Below are positions 17,491-25,780 of a DNA stretch of 60,637 nucleotides, one piece after another. Position 1 is the stretch's first letter; every line of letters begins with the position of its first letter. This stretch comes from Actinomycetota bacterium. Its GTDB lineage: Bacteria > Actinomycetota > Acidimicrobiia > Spongiisociales > UBA5794. A program made the position numbers and the translations under genes. The notes beneath the pieces are model-generated. The model was not told the DNA's origin and made no database searches. It saw only the letters and a list, made by a program, of their open reading frames with translations. The stretch lies in contig JASJXX010000005.1 in NCBI GenBank assembly GCA_030123765.1, forward strand, positions 1-60,637. Direction: 5' to 3'.

Positions 17491-17595
17491 AAGTTCTTCA
17501 ACGTGTTCCTGCTGGCCTGGATCGGGATAGCGATGATCAGGCGGCTGAGACGTGAGGATCCGCCTGCTCCTGTCGAGGCGGACGCGACTATCTAG
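17491..17595 (+). pseudogene. 3' fragment of a membrane protein gene next to the IS256 border
   Basis: An open stretch without a start codon encodes a 34-residue tail: one membrane helix (VFLLAWIGIAMI) followed by RRLRRED and a Pro/Ala-rich end, stopping at TAG. It begins right at the presumed IS256 end and is followed by a strong hairpin. It is plausibly the missing C-terminus of the membrane protein that begins at 15331, being in the same reading frame register, but this pairing is inference. Confidence 0.45.
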
Positions 17596-17614
17596 GCACG
17601 TTTGTCCGGGCCGT

Positions 17615-17640
17615 GGGACCGGGCTTCGCGGCCCGGTCCC
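17615..17640 (+). terminator. Terminator-like hairpin after the split membrane protein
   Basis: A perfect 10-bp stem (gggaccgggc / gcccggtccc) with a ttcgcg loop, 20 nt after the TAG of the gene fragment. A short, weak pyrimidine stretch follows. It would also terminate minus-strand transcription from the M20 peptidase gene. Confidence 0.6.
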
Positions 17641-17770
17641 TCCGCGTTCCGATCCCCGGGCCTCGGTGGTGAGGCGATGCATCGACGTAGTGTGTGGCGG
17701 CCGCGAGCAACGCGATGGCACTGAAGCTGCAGGGACGCGTCCGCGTTCGAGGGTGGCCGTCGGCTCCGGA

Positions 17771-19105
17771 TCAGGACCCGAGTTCGCGAAACGCTACAGC
17801 CTGGGCTACCGCAGCCGACTCGATGTCAGCGAGTTCGACGCTCTCGTTCGGGCCGTGGTAACGGCTCGTGGGATCAGCGACACCGACGAGGAGCACCGTT
17901 GCTTGTGGGTAGCGTTCACGGAACGCGGCGACGAACGGAATCGATCCACCCATCCCCGCTTCAACGGGTTCAGCGCCATACCCCAGGCGCATGCCCTCCC
18001 TGTACGCGTCATAGACGGGGCCTGTCGTTTCGAGATCGATCGCGGAGCCGAGCGCCCCGGGGTCGACGGTGACGCTGGCGCCCCAGGGTGCCGCTGCCTT
18101 GAGGTGCTCGGTGAGGGCTGTGAGAGCTTCCTTCGGATTCTGCCCGGGCGCGATGCGCAGGGAGACTTTGGCGCTTGCGACAGGAACGATCTGGTTGATC
18201 GCTTCACTGATCGGAACCGAGTCGATCGCAAGTACCGAGATCGAAGGCCGGGTCCACAGACGCGATGTGAGCGTGCCGTGACCCATCAGTTCGAGTCCAT
18301 CGACCGGAAGGGTCTGTTGCGCAAGTTCTTCGAGGGAGAGGTCGAGCGGGTCGGCGTCACTCTCAACGAGACCCTCGATAGCGATGGAGCCGTCGTCATG
18401 GTGGAGAGAAGCGATGACACGTGCAAGCGCGATGTTCGCGTCGGGGTAAATACCGCCGAACGAGCCAGAGTGGACCGCGTACTTCAGCGTGCGCACGGTG
18501 ACCTTGCAATCTACGAGACCTCGTAGCGATGTGGTGAGCGTCGGGGTGCCGATACGCCAGTTACCCGCGTCCGCGATGATGATCACGTCGGGCTGCAGCA
18601 GCTCTTGGTACGTCGAGAGGAAGTCGACGAGGTGTCCTGAGCCGATCTCCTCCTCACCCTCAATGAAGACCTTGATGGTCACAGGGAGGTCGTTGCCAAG
18701 AGCCCTGATGGAGGCAAGGTGCAGTGCAATGCCAGCTTTGTCGTCCGCTGATCCACGGCCGTACATGCGCCCCTCGCGCACGAACGGTATGAAAGGGGAC
18801 GTCTCCCACTGGTCGGCGGGACCCGGAGGTTGCACGTCGTGATGGGCGTAGAGGAGCACCGTTGGCGCGCCCGCTGGGCCGGACTTTTCTCCGTAGACGG
18901 CAGGGTGAGCTCCGTCGATCTCAAGAAGGTGGACGTCGTCGAGGCCCGCCTCCGACATGAGTTCAGCTACGAATTCGGCGGAACGTCGTACCTCAGCTGG
19001 GGGGTATCCGGGAGCACTGACCGACGGGATGCGGACCATCCTGTCGAGTTCGTCGCGAATACGTGGCGAGTCGGCTGATACTGCGCTGCGGAGATCGTCG
19101 TGCAT
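17771..19105 (-). CDS. M20-family metallopeptidase (dipeptidase type)
   Basis: 444 residues. A cytoplasmic di-zinc peptidase of the M20 family. Metal and catalytic motifs are in order: AHHDVQP, GRGSADDKAG with the bridging Asp, and EGEEEIGS with the general-base Glu, then a dimerisation domain and a C-terminal HGPNES. The long form with GYPP near residue 33 resembles carnosinase/CPG2-like dipeptidases. The substrate is not evident from context. Confidence 0.9.
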   Translation of the reverse strand: MHDDLRSAVSADSPRIRDELDRMVRIPSVSAPGYPPAEVRRSAEFVAELMSEAGLDDVHLLEIDGAHPAVYGEKSGPAGAPTVLLYAHHDVQPPGPADQWETSPFIPFVREGRMYGRGSADDKAGIALHLASIRALGNDLPVTIKVFIEGEEEIGSGHLVDFLSTYQELLQPDVIIIADAGNWRIGTPTLTTSLRGLVDCKVTVRTLKYAVHSGSFGGIYPDANIALARVIASLHHDDGSIAIEGLVESDADPLDLSLEELAQQTLPVDGLELMGHGTLTSRLWTRPSISVLAIDSVPISEAINQIVPVASAKVSLRIAPGQNPKEALTALTEHLKAAAPWGASVTVDPGALGSAIDLETTGPVYDAYREGMRLGYGAEPVEAGMGGSIPFVAAFRERYPQATVLLVGVADPTSRYHGPNESVELADIESAAVAQAVAFRELGS

Positions 19106-19154
19106 CCAACCATCGTATCGGTCTGTGGCGCTACCGTTTCGTTACGCTGATTCC

Positions 19155-19595
19155 ATGAACGACATCATCCTCGTACCCGTCGACGTGCCGCTCGTCGGCG
19201 ATGAACGTCGGAAGAACTGGGCGAAGATCGTCACCAATGTCGACGAGTCCCTCGCGTCAGGGTGGGCGTTCGAAGGTGAATTCATCGCAACCGGTGGCAT
19301 CCAGGACGTGCCGGTCGGTTCCGTATTACTCATTTACGGCGAGCGCGGCTCTCGGACCAACCCCCAGATCGAAGTACAAGTGTTGCGGGTCAACAGCGAC
19401 GCGACTACGAGCCACATCGCCAACGCGAGAGGTCGAGCGTGGGCGAGGACTCTGAGAGATGAGATCGTGACCCTCCTCGACGAGGGTTCAGAAGATCCTG
19501 TCACCGCCAAACCATGGGGCCCGGAGCTCATCCAGTACTCGAACGAGGCCCTGGACGAGGAACTACGAAGAAGGTCACGCGATCGCGAGGACTGA
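19155..19595 (+). CDS. Hypothetical protein
   Basis: 146 residues beginning at ATG 19155, soluble, alpha/beta-like, with an acidic and arginine-rich end. I recognise no domain; the first 20 residues (ILVPVDVPLVGDERRKNW) are the most distinctive. It is divergent from the M20 peptidase with 49 nt between starts and convergent with egtD. Confidence 0.6.
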   Translation: MNDIILVPVDVPLVGDERRKNWAKIVTNVDESLASGWAFEGEFIATGGIQDVPVGSVLLIYGERGSRTNPQIEVQVLRVNSDATTSHIANARGRAWARTLRDEIVTLLDEGSEDPVTAKPWGPELIQYSNEALDEELRRRSRDRED

Positions 19596-19648
19596 GATCC
19601 CTCGCCGTGGGGGTGTAAGGAGGTGACAGGAGCTCCTGGCCCTAATCG

Positions 19649-20635
19649 TCACCGGGAGCGCCTTGCAAGGGTGAGGGCGAACCGATCCTCGCTGTCGTTC
19701 CACCAGTTCGTCGTCACAAGCCCCGCTGCAGCGAGTTCTTCATCGACCTGGTCCCGCGTGAACTTGCATGACCACTCGGTGTGAATGGATTCGCCGACGA
19801 CGAGAGAGAAGTCGAGATCGATCGCGTCGAGGCGTGCCCTCACATCGCGGTTTGCGCGGAGGCTCTGCTCCATACAGCCGGTCTCGGCGTTGAGCTTAGT
19901 TTCATGGTCGAAGGCGTCGAGGTCGATGTCGCCGTCGAGTTCACGGTTGATGACGGTGAGAATGTTCTTGTTGAAGGCGGCGGAGACTCCCTCGGAGTCG
20001 TCATAGGCAGCGAGGAGGGTCTCCTCATCCTTGATGAGGTCGATGCCGAGAAGGAAGCCGTCTTCATCGCCGAGCATGGATGCCACGGCCCGAAAGAATC
20101 CCGGGCGTTGCTCCCGCGGCAGGTTCCCGACGGTCGAGCCGAGAAATGCCACGAGTCGCCGGCCATGTCTAGGTACCGCTCCAAGGTCAGATCCGAAGTC
20201 ACCGAGGTAGCCCTCGACTCGTAGCCACGGGTAGCTCTCCGTGAGAAGCGCACCAGCGTGTCGGAGAGACGCTTCGGAGACGTCTATGGCGACATAGAGG
20301 CTGCCCGCCTCTTGTTCATGGATGGCGGTGAGCAGCAGGCGAGTCTTGCGGGCGTAGCCAGCACCGATCTCCACGAGTTCGTCCGGATGGATCGCGGCGA
20401 TGATGTCGTACGCGTAGGTCTCGAGAATCTCGGTCTCGGCCCGCGCGAGATAGTACTCGGGGAGCCGCGTGATCTCCTCGAAGAGCGCCGAGCCGTAGTC
20501 GTCATAGAAGTAGATCGAAGGCAGACTCTTGTGCCGGGCGGTGAGCCCGGTGCGCACATCCTTGATCATCTGTTCCCGAACGCTGTGGGGATTCCCGATC
20601 CGGGTCAGTGTGAACCGCGGCGCGTTCCCGGTCAT
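19649..20635 (-). CDS. egtD: L-histidine N-alpha-methyltransferase EgtD
   Basis: 328 residues. Trimethylates histidine to hercynine with S-adenosylmethionine, the first step of ergothioneine synthesis. Family features are IYFYDDYGSALFEEITRLPEYY, ELGAG-type ELVEIGAGYARKT, and FLGSTVGN, with the C-terminal TEWSCKFT. The ATG at 20635 overlaps the egtB stop by 4 nt (ATGA), so the two are coupled. An alternative GTG-like upstream start (20647) lies inside egtB. Confidence 0.93.
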   Translation of the reverse strand: MTGNAPRFTLTRIGNPHSVREQMIKDVRTGLTARHKSLPSIYFYDDYGSALFEEITRLPEYYLARAETEILETYAYDIIAAIHPDELVEIGAGYARKTRLLLTAIHEQEAGSLYVAIDVSEASLRHAGALLTESYPWLRVEGYLGDFGSDLGAVPRHGRRLVAFLGSTVGNLPREQRPGFFRAVASMLGDEDGFLLGIDLIKDEETLLAAYDDSEGVSAAFNKNILTVINRELDGDIDLDAFDHETKLNAETGCMEQSLRANRDVRARLDAIDLDFSLVVGESIHTEWSCKFTRDQVDEELAAAGLVTTNWWNDSEDRFALTLARRSR

Positions 20636-21957
20636 GCAGCGTCCCACGCCAGGCGGACGCCCGCGAAGATCTGTCTGCGCTTGCGGTAGTCCCAGTTACG
20701 GAACGTAGCACGGGCAACGGCGGGCGCCGTTGCCCAGGACGCCCCACGCAGCACGCGGAACTCCTCGTCCCCGAAGAACACTTCGGAGTACTCGGGGTAA
20801 GGGAACGTCGAATATCCCGGGTAGGGAAGGAACCGCGATGTGGTCCACTCGTAGGTGTCGCCCAGGAGCTGCTCAACCCCACAGGCTGACGCGCCCAGGG
20901 GGTATGACCCGACTGGAGCAGGACCCCAACCGTGCTGTCCGAGGTTTGCATGCGCGCTCGTCGGAGGCGCGCTCCCCCACGGAAACTTCCGCGGACCGCG
21001 CCCTGCGGGGTCGAATCTCGCGGCTCTCTCCCATTCGGCTTCGGTAGGGAGCCGCCCTCCCTCGAAGCGAGCGAAGGCTTCTGCTTCCCAGAAACTGATG
21101 TGGATCACAGGTTCGGCCGGGTCGAGTGTGCGCAGTGCGCCGAACATCAGTTGAGTCCATCCCCCGAGCGCGTCACGATGCCATCCCTGGGGAGCGTCGT
21201 AGTCGACGCCCGTCCTCCAGAGCCATCCTGCGGTACTCCAGAACTCCCGGCGCGCGTAGCCGCCTGCCTCGACAAACCTGACGTATCTGCGGTTGGTCAC
21301 GGGAAATCTGTCGATCCTGAACGTGTCGACGTGCACTTGATGGGCCGGGCGCTCATTGTCATACGTCGCCGCTCGGTCGTCCGTCCCCATCGTGAACTCC
21401 CCACCCTCGACGTGCGACCGTTCGGTGTCGTCCACAGGCCGAGCGAGAGGGCGGTGTCGGGCCACTGCTAATGCGTAGGGAGCGAGATCGGAACGCAGGT
21501 TGAGGGCCTGCAAGATCGTCTCCTGATGCTGCGCCTCGTGTTGGATCGTCATCTCGAAGACGAAGCCGCCCCTTGCGAGTTCGGGGCCATCGACGATGTC
21601 GGTTCTCCTGAGCAGCGCGTCGACGTCGTGTCGCACCTCGTTCAGGTACTCGGTCGCCTCTTCACGGTCCAGAAGCGGTAGATCTCCCCTTACCCAGCGT
21701 GGGTTGTCGAATGGGTTGTACATGGCGTCACGGGCAGCGTCATGCGCCCGACGCCCGCCAAGCTCGCGCAGTAGCCAGAACTCTTCGAAGTTAGCGATGT
21801 GCCCCATGTCCCACACGAGCGGTCCCATGATCGAATCGAACTGGCCGTGAACGTCGTCATCTGAGAGCGTCGAGGTGAGCGAGAGAGTGCGATCACGCAT
21901 CGTGTGCATGCCGGAGCGGAGCGTGTGTTTCGGGTCTCCCCGAAGGCGAAGTGACAT
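20632..21957 (-). CDS. egtB: Ergothioneine sulfoxide synthase EgtB
   Basis: 441 residues. A non-haem iron enzyme that joins hercynine to a thiol (gamma-glutamylcysteine or cysteine) with oxygen. The N-terminal DinB-like domain provides His53 in MGHIANFEE and His140 and His144 in HEAQHQ as iron ligands. The C-terminal formylglycine-generating-enzyme-like domain has GGEFTMG, PVTNRRY, RLPTEAEWE and FRVLRGGSW-like FRVLRGASW. No egtA, egtC or egtE is within the window. Confidence 0.93.
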   Translation of the reverse strand: MSLRLRGDPKHTLRSGMHTMRDRTLSLTSTLSDDDVHGQFDSIMGPLVWDMGHIANFEEFWLLRELGGRRAHDAARDAMYNPFDNPRWVRGDLPLLDREEATEYLNEVRHDVDALLRRTDIVDGPELARGGFVFEMTIQHEAQHQETILQALNLRSDLAPYALAVARHRPLARPVDDTERSHVEGGEFTMGTDDRAATYDNERPAHQVHVDTFRIDRFPVTNRRYVRFVEAGGYARREFWSTAGWLWRTGVDYDAPQGWHRDALGGWTQLMFGALRTLDPAEPVIHISFWEAEAFARFEGGRLPTEAEWERAARFDPAGRGPRKFPWGSAPPTSAHANLGQHGWGPAPVGSYPLGASACGVEQLLGDTYEWTTSRFLPYPGYSTFPYPEYSEVFFGDEEFRVLRGASWATAPAVARATFRNWDYRKRRQIFAGVRLAWDAA

Positions 21958-22149
21958 AGGAAACGCCTAAGTGTTGGTTCGAAGTCAACGGCTGATAAAC
22001 AGGATACATTCCAGCTTCGGGCACGGCACAGCTCCTCTCGACCCTCCTCTGAGGGGCTGTCGGAGCTCAGGCCGGTCCCCCGCGGAGTAGTAATGAGCAA
22101 GCCGTTGGGAATCCTCAACGCTGGCGCTGTGAACCTCTAGCCTGGTCTG

Positions 22150-23283
22150 ATGCGAACAGGATCACGTCTCTTCGTTCTGGCTGTGGCGGTGGCAACAGCT
22201 CTGCCGATGCTGGCGACTCCAGCGGCTGGCTCGACCGAAGTCGGTTTGAGCGCGCCAGCAACGGCACCATGCGTTCTGTCCAGCATCGCGGCGAGCGGCC
22301 TGCGAGCCGTCCTCACTCCAGGGGAGCGTCTTGTCGAGGATGTCGCTTTCAACGTCGCAGACAGGGATGCACCGAAGAACCCGCTCGTGCTCATCCGATT
22401 CCCTGATGAGTCGGGCCTGTGGCAGGACGCCGGAGTGGTGTCTTCCGAGATGCTCGCGGCAGGTGCCGATCTCCTGATCGTGTCGGCGCGAGTTCTCCCA
22501 TTCGGTGGTGCGGAGCGGTGGGATACGGAGATCTCTGACTCGGTTGTTCGGCTTTACTGCGGGCTATTCGACAGGAGGCCAGACCCCTATGAGCTCGAGT
22601 ACTGGGTCGGCCGGTACCGCAACGGCCTCCCCCTCGTCACGATGGCGGAGGCGTTCACCCACGGAGCGGAGTTTGCCAGCCGATACGGGAGCTCGTCGGC
22701 CGAGGGATTGGTGAGCCTGCTGTATCGGAACGTGCTCGGGCGTCAAGCAGACGCTGCAACGGTGACGCTGCGGGCAGAGCCTCTCAGAAGCGGTGTAGAG
22801 CACGCAGGGCAGGTCATCGTCAGGTTCACCGAGTCCGCTGAATACACAGTGATGACACGAACAGCGTCTCCCGTGAAGCCGGTTCTCCCGTACCCCGACG
22901 TTGGTTCAGGACGAAGGATCATCTACACGAACGCGGGTCAGAGAGTGTGGCTGGTCAACGAGACCGGTGAGCTCTTCAAGACACACCAGGTGACGGGGCG
23001 TCGCGGGATTCCGGCGGTTGGGCGCTATCGGGTCTACAGCATGTCTCGGTACGCATGGGCGCCGTACGATGGCATCACCATGGAGTACATGGTCCGCTTC
23101 GCCCGGGGCGAGTGGCCGTACGGGTTCCACTCGATCCCCGTCTACCCGGACAAGCAGCCTCTCCAGGTGCCGGCGAAGCTCGGGACTCACGGGTCCGGCG
23201 GCTGTGTGCGTCAGCTCTGGGGCGACGCGGAGACTGTATTCGATTGGGCGACCATCGGCACGAGGGTCATCGTCACTCCCTGA
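22150..23283 (+). CDS. Exported DUF4214 + L,D-transpeptidase (YkuD) protein
   Basis: 377 residues. A signal peptide (residues 1-27, ending near PAAGS) is followed by a linker domain, a DUF4214-like region (about 130-225, LYCGLFDRRPDPYELEYW and LYRNVLGRQAD) and a C-terminal YkuD-like catalytic domain (about 255-377). In the latter FHSIPV supplies the conserved His and GSGGCVRQ the catalytic Cys; the usual S-H-G-C is S-G-G-C here. Predicted to act on peptidoglycan cross-links outside the membrane. An ordered DUF4214-YkuD fusion is seen mainly in Actinobacteria. Confidence 0.82.
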   Translation: MRTGSRLFVLAVAVATALPMLATPAAGSTEVGLSAPATAPCVLSSIAASGLRAVLTPGERLVEDVAFNVADRDAPKNPLVLIRFPDESGLWQDAGVVSSEMLAAGADLLIVSARVLPFGGAERWDTEISDSVVRLYCGLFDRRPDPYELEYWVGRYRNGLPLVTMAEAFTHGAEFASRYGSSSAEGLVSLLYRNVLGRQADAATVTLRAEPLRSGVEHAGQVIVRFTESAEYTVMTRTASPVKPVLPYPDVGSGRRIIYTNAGQRVWLVNETGELFKTHQVTGRRGIPAVGRYRVYSMSRYAWAPYDGITMEYMVRFARGEWPYGFHSIPVYPDKQPLQVPAKLGTHGSGGCVRQLWGDAETVFDWATIGTRVIVTP

Positions 23284-23294
23284 CAGTCGCCAGG

Positions 23295-23444
23295 TCAGTG
23301 GTGTTCAGCCCTGGGGGTGACGATGACGGTTGCGATAGCGGCAATGAGCAGCGCCACGCCGAACATGATGTAAGCGACAGTTGCCAGCTCATCTCCTGGA
23401 TACGCCGGCACCGCTTGTTCGGCAGCAAGAATGAGTGAGTTCAT
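23295..23444 (-). CDS. Small single-helix membrane protein
   Basis: 49 residues from ATG 23444: a short soluble N-terminus (MNSLILAAEQAVPAYPGDE), one membrane helix (about 22-43, VAYIMFGVALLIAAIATVIV) and a TPRAEHH tail. Codon use is that of the neighbourhood and the hydrophobic segment is clean, but the ribosome-binding site is weak. No family recognised. It lies convergent with the transpeptidase gene, 11 nt away. Confidence 0.5.
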   Translation of the reverse strand: MNSLILAAEQAVPAYPGDELATVAYIMFGVALLIAAIATVIVTPRAEHH

Positions 23445-23886
23445 GAACCCAGTTTACCGACATTGGCTGCTAGCCATCGTCCGGTGTCCGGGAGCACTCT
23501 CGCACTGAGCCTCCCGTCGTGTCTGACTCACCCACTTCAGGTGGTCCCCCATCGCTCAGGGCTGTGCTCGGCGGAGGGCTGAAGCTCACCTGGAGCCTCG
23601 TGAAATGTCGACCGTGGTGTCCGCTGTCGCGGCGGAGTGGAACGCTGATTCCTTGATCATCCTTCTCCCTGAGGACGTAGCAGGACGCACGTGGCAGGAG
23701 GACCCCCGATCGGGGGTCCTCCTGCGTAAAGGTGGGTGGGTGGCCGGTTCGGTATGTTTTGGATCGCCTCGTTCTGGAACAAGTATCCTCGCCGGCCTCC
23801 CACCTACTCCCTAATGTCGTCAGATTTTCGCGTTTCTTGAGTGTTACGTGCGTAAGTTGCCTGGCTGTTGGCCGTTGATCTTGCTC
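23445..23886. other. Gene-free interval with two strong inverted repeats
   Basis: 442 nt in which I find no convincing gene. It holds a perfect 32-nt palindrome (23694-23725) followed ten bases later by a long hairpin (23735-23747 pairing with 23792-23804, one mismatch, 44-nt loop). These could be terminators for flanking genes or part of an unannotated structured RNA. Confidence 0.45.
23694..23725. repeat. Perfect 32-nt palindrome
   Basis: Sixteen bases (gcaggaggacccccga) followed directly by their exact reverse complement. As RNA it would form a very stable stem with a tight loop; as DNA it could be a protein binding site. It sits about 160 nt from the end of the MpaB-like gene and about 250 nt upstream of the small membrane protein start. 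Confidence 0.65.
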
Positions 23887-24831
23887 TCATGACGGCGTGA
23901 ATATCTCCTCGATCCCTTCGACAGGGGGCGGACGGCGGAAGTGGATACGTGGCGGTGCGTCCGCTCCGATCCTCTGGAGCGCGAGCCACCATGAAGGGGA
24001 CGAGCCGAGAGACCACCGCAGCCCGGCAACCAACAGGCGACCGGCGGCGAGGGCTCCTGGCGGGGAGCGCACGTCGAGCATCGAAGCTACTCGGGGTGGC
24101 AACGTCGTGACAGCGGCGTTGTAGAGGATCCGGTACGGTGCTGCTGCCGGCCTCGGCAGCGGAGGGTTTCTGAGGAACGACACAGCAGCTTCCATCCCGG
24201 GTGAAGCCTCGATGTCGGGGTGCGAGTCGATCCACATGGCCAGATCGTCTCGGGTCGTCGGGAGTTCGGGTGCACCGAGTATCTTGCCGAGAGCCGCCTG
24301 TTCTCTCGCGAACAGGTCGCCTCGCTCCCGAGTGAGCGTGCCCGGGCCGAACACGGCAAAGGCGGTGAGGAACGAGTCTACGAGCACGTTGTGAACCCAG
24401 GCGGCCCCTGACCCGTCACTTGCCGAGTAGGCGCGGCCACGATGCGAGGTTCCTTTCACACGCCTATGCGCCCGTCGGACTCGCTTGAGGGCTGCATCAA
24501 CCTCCGGCATCGCTCCGTATGCTGTGGCTGCTACGTAGGCAGATGTGCGAGAGAGGCGGCCGAGCGTGTCGTCCTCGTAACTCGAGTGGTCTGCGACCCC
24601 GGCTACGACCTCGGGGTGGGCGGCCTGGATCAGGAGCGCCCGGATACCTCCGACGAACGCGGCGGCGTCGCCGATGATCGCCCACGTTGCCGAGTCCGGG
24701 CCGAAGAGGCCAGGGTCGCCCGGATAATCAAGCGAATTCGCAAGGGGGTAGGCGACGTGGGCGAAGAGTGAGGAGGCGCTGTCCGCGATGCGGTTTCGCA
24801 CATCCAACGGCCTGCGTCGCGCTCTCTCCAT
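23887..24831 (-). CDS. Oxygenase MpaB family protein (DUF2236)
   Basis: 314 residues. The conserved heme-pocket region is visible: GGIRALLIQAAHPEVVAGVADHS, with the family His, then TSAYVAATAYG and the histidine pair RVRRAHRRVKG. Members include the rubber oxygenase Lcp and MpaB; most bacterial ones have no known substrate. The ATG at 24831 has AAGGA eight bases upstream; the frame is open for 87 more codons upstream but that stretch overlaps the divergent infA and is unlike coding sequence. Confidence 0.83.
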   Translation of the reverse strand: MERARRRPLDVRNRIADSASSLFAHVAYPLANSLDYPGDPGLFGPDSATWAIIGDAAAFVGGIRALLIQAAHPEVVAGVADHSSYEDDTLGRLSRTSAYVAATAYGAMPEVDAALKRVRRAHRRVKGTSHRGRAYSASDGSGAAWVHNVLVDSFLTAFAVFGPGTLTRERGDLFAREQAALGKILGAPELPTTRDDLAMWIDSHPDIEASPGMEAAVSFLRNPPLPRPAAAPYRILYNAAVTTLPPRVASMLDVRSPPGALAAGRLLVAGLRWSLGSSPSWWLALQRIGADAPPRIHFRRPPPVEGIEEIFTPS

Positions 24832-24999
24832 CGGGTCATCCTTGCACACGGAGAGGCGCGGGGTTGCATGGTTGTGGGCTGTGGAAGAGATACCGGATGG
24901 CAGTGACTGCGCTCCATGTGGCTCCGCAGGTACGATAAAGGACTCGTGGCGGCCCATTGCTGGTAGCGACCGGACGGGCCGAACGGATTGGAGAATCTC

Positions 25000-25224
25000 A
25001 TCGCAGGTAAGGACGACTATTTCAGGGCGAAGGGTGTCGTGGTTGAGACGCTGCCGAACGCGACGTTCCGCGTGAAGCTGGAGACAGGCCACGAGGTCAC
25101 TGCTCGCGCATCGGGGAAGATGCGCAGGGGCAGGATGATTCGCATCATCCCCGGCGACTCGGTCGAGGTCGACGTCTCCGCCTACGATCCGACGATGGGG
25201 CGCATCGTCTGGCGCTACCGCTAG
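25000..25224 (+). CDS. infA: Translation initiation factor IF-1
   Basis: An S1/OB-fold protein that binds the 30S A site. ETLPNATFRVKLETGHEVTA, ASGKM and IRIIPGDSVEV...DPTMGRIVWRYR match IF-1 in order. Choosing the start is unusual: translation from ATC at 25000 gives 74 residues beginning (M)AGKDD, the canonical length and N-terminus, with GGAG six bases before it. The nearest standard start is TTG at 24988, giving 78 residues with a non-canonical MENLI extension and no ribosome site. The body is more divergent than typical actinobacterial IF-1, so a second copy elsewhere is possible. Confidence 0.85.
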   Translation: MAGKDDYFRAKGVVVETLPNATFRVKLETGHEVTARASGKMRRGRMIRIIPGDSVEVDVSAYDPTMGRIVWRYR

Positions 25225-25258
25225 ATCGACACGTTTGACCTAGTCTGCGTCGACACGA

Positions 25259-25714
25259 TCAGTCGTCACAGGCCTCACACACTCCCTCTACCTCGAGGAT
25301 GTGGTCGAGTACCCGGTAGCCTGCGAGGGAGGCGAGCGTCGACACGATCGCGTGCAGCTCGCTCTCTGCCTTGTCGGACACCTCGATGTCTTCGATCGCT
25401 CCACAGGCTATGCACACAACGTGGTGGTGGTGCCCTGTGAGCCACTCGGCGAGCTCATAGCGAGCGAGCCCGTGCGGCCCATGGTCCCTCTTTAGGATGC
25501 CGGCATTCTCGAATATCGCGAGCGTCCGATACAGCGACGAGATGGGGAGATCGTCAGTTGTCTCTTGCGAGAGCTCCGCGGTGCTGCGTGGTCCTGAAGC
25601 CATCTGAATCGCGGTCACGACCGACCGTCGTCCTGAGGTGTACCGGATCCCGTTCTCGGCGAGTCTTCGCTTGACAAGCTCGTGAACTTCCGTGGTCGGG
25701 CCGGTGGGCTGCAC
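25259..25714 (-). CDS. Fur-family metalloregulator (Zur-like)
   Basis: 151 residues. Winged helix DNA-binding half (about 10-85, with TSGRRSVV and ISSLYRTLAIFENAGIL) and a metal/dimer half with GHHHHVVCIACG and a terminal VCEACDD, giving the two CxxC pairs of a structural zinc. Placed directly downstream of an ABC ATPase of the zinc/manganese importer class, it is probably a zinc- or manganese-responsive repressor; Fur or PerR function cannot be excluded. It starts at GTG with no good ribosome site. A TTCTCA-N15-TGAGAA repeat lies just upstream. Confidence 0.87.
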   Translation of the reverse strand: MQPTGPTTEVHELVKRRLAENGIRYTSGRRSVVTAIQMASGPRSTAELSQETTDDLPISSLYRTLAIFENAGILKRDHGPHGLARYELAEWLTGHHHHVVCIACGAIEDIEVSDKAESELHAIVSTLASLAGYRVLDHILEVEGVCEACDD

Positions 25715-25735
25715 GCGAGCGATGATATCGAGGCA

Positions 25736-25762
25736 TTCTCACTATGAAGTTGTCTCTGAGAA
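25736..25762 (-). promoter_or_regulatory. Inverted repeat upstream of the Fur-family gene, candidate operator
   Basis: TTCTCA and TGAGAA are exact reverse complements 15 bases apart, in the 66-nt gap between the ABC ATPase stop and the regulator start. Size and place fit an autoregulatory Fur/Zur site, but the half-sites are short. Confidence 0.35.
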
Positions 25763-25780
25763 CGGCTGGCACAGTCGCGG

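Noticed and set aside
22092-22139. 15-codon reading frame with GGAG before its ATG, upstream of the transpeptidase gene
   Set aside because: Too short to judge; no regulatory codon pattern or structure was found to support a leader peptide.
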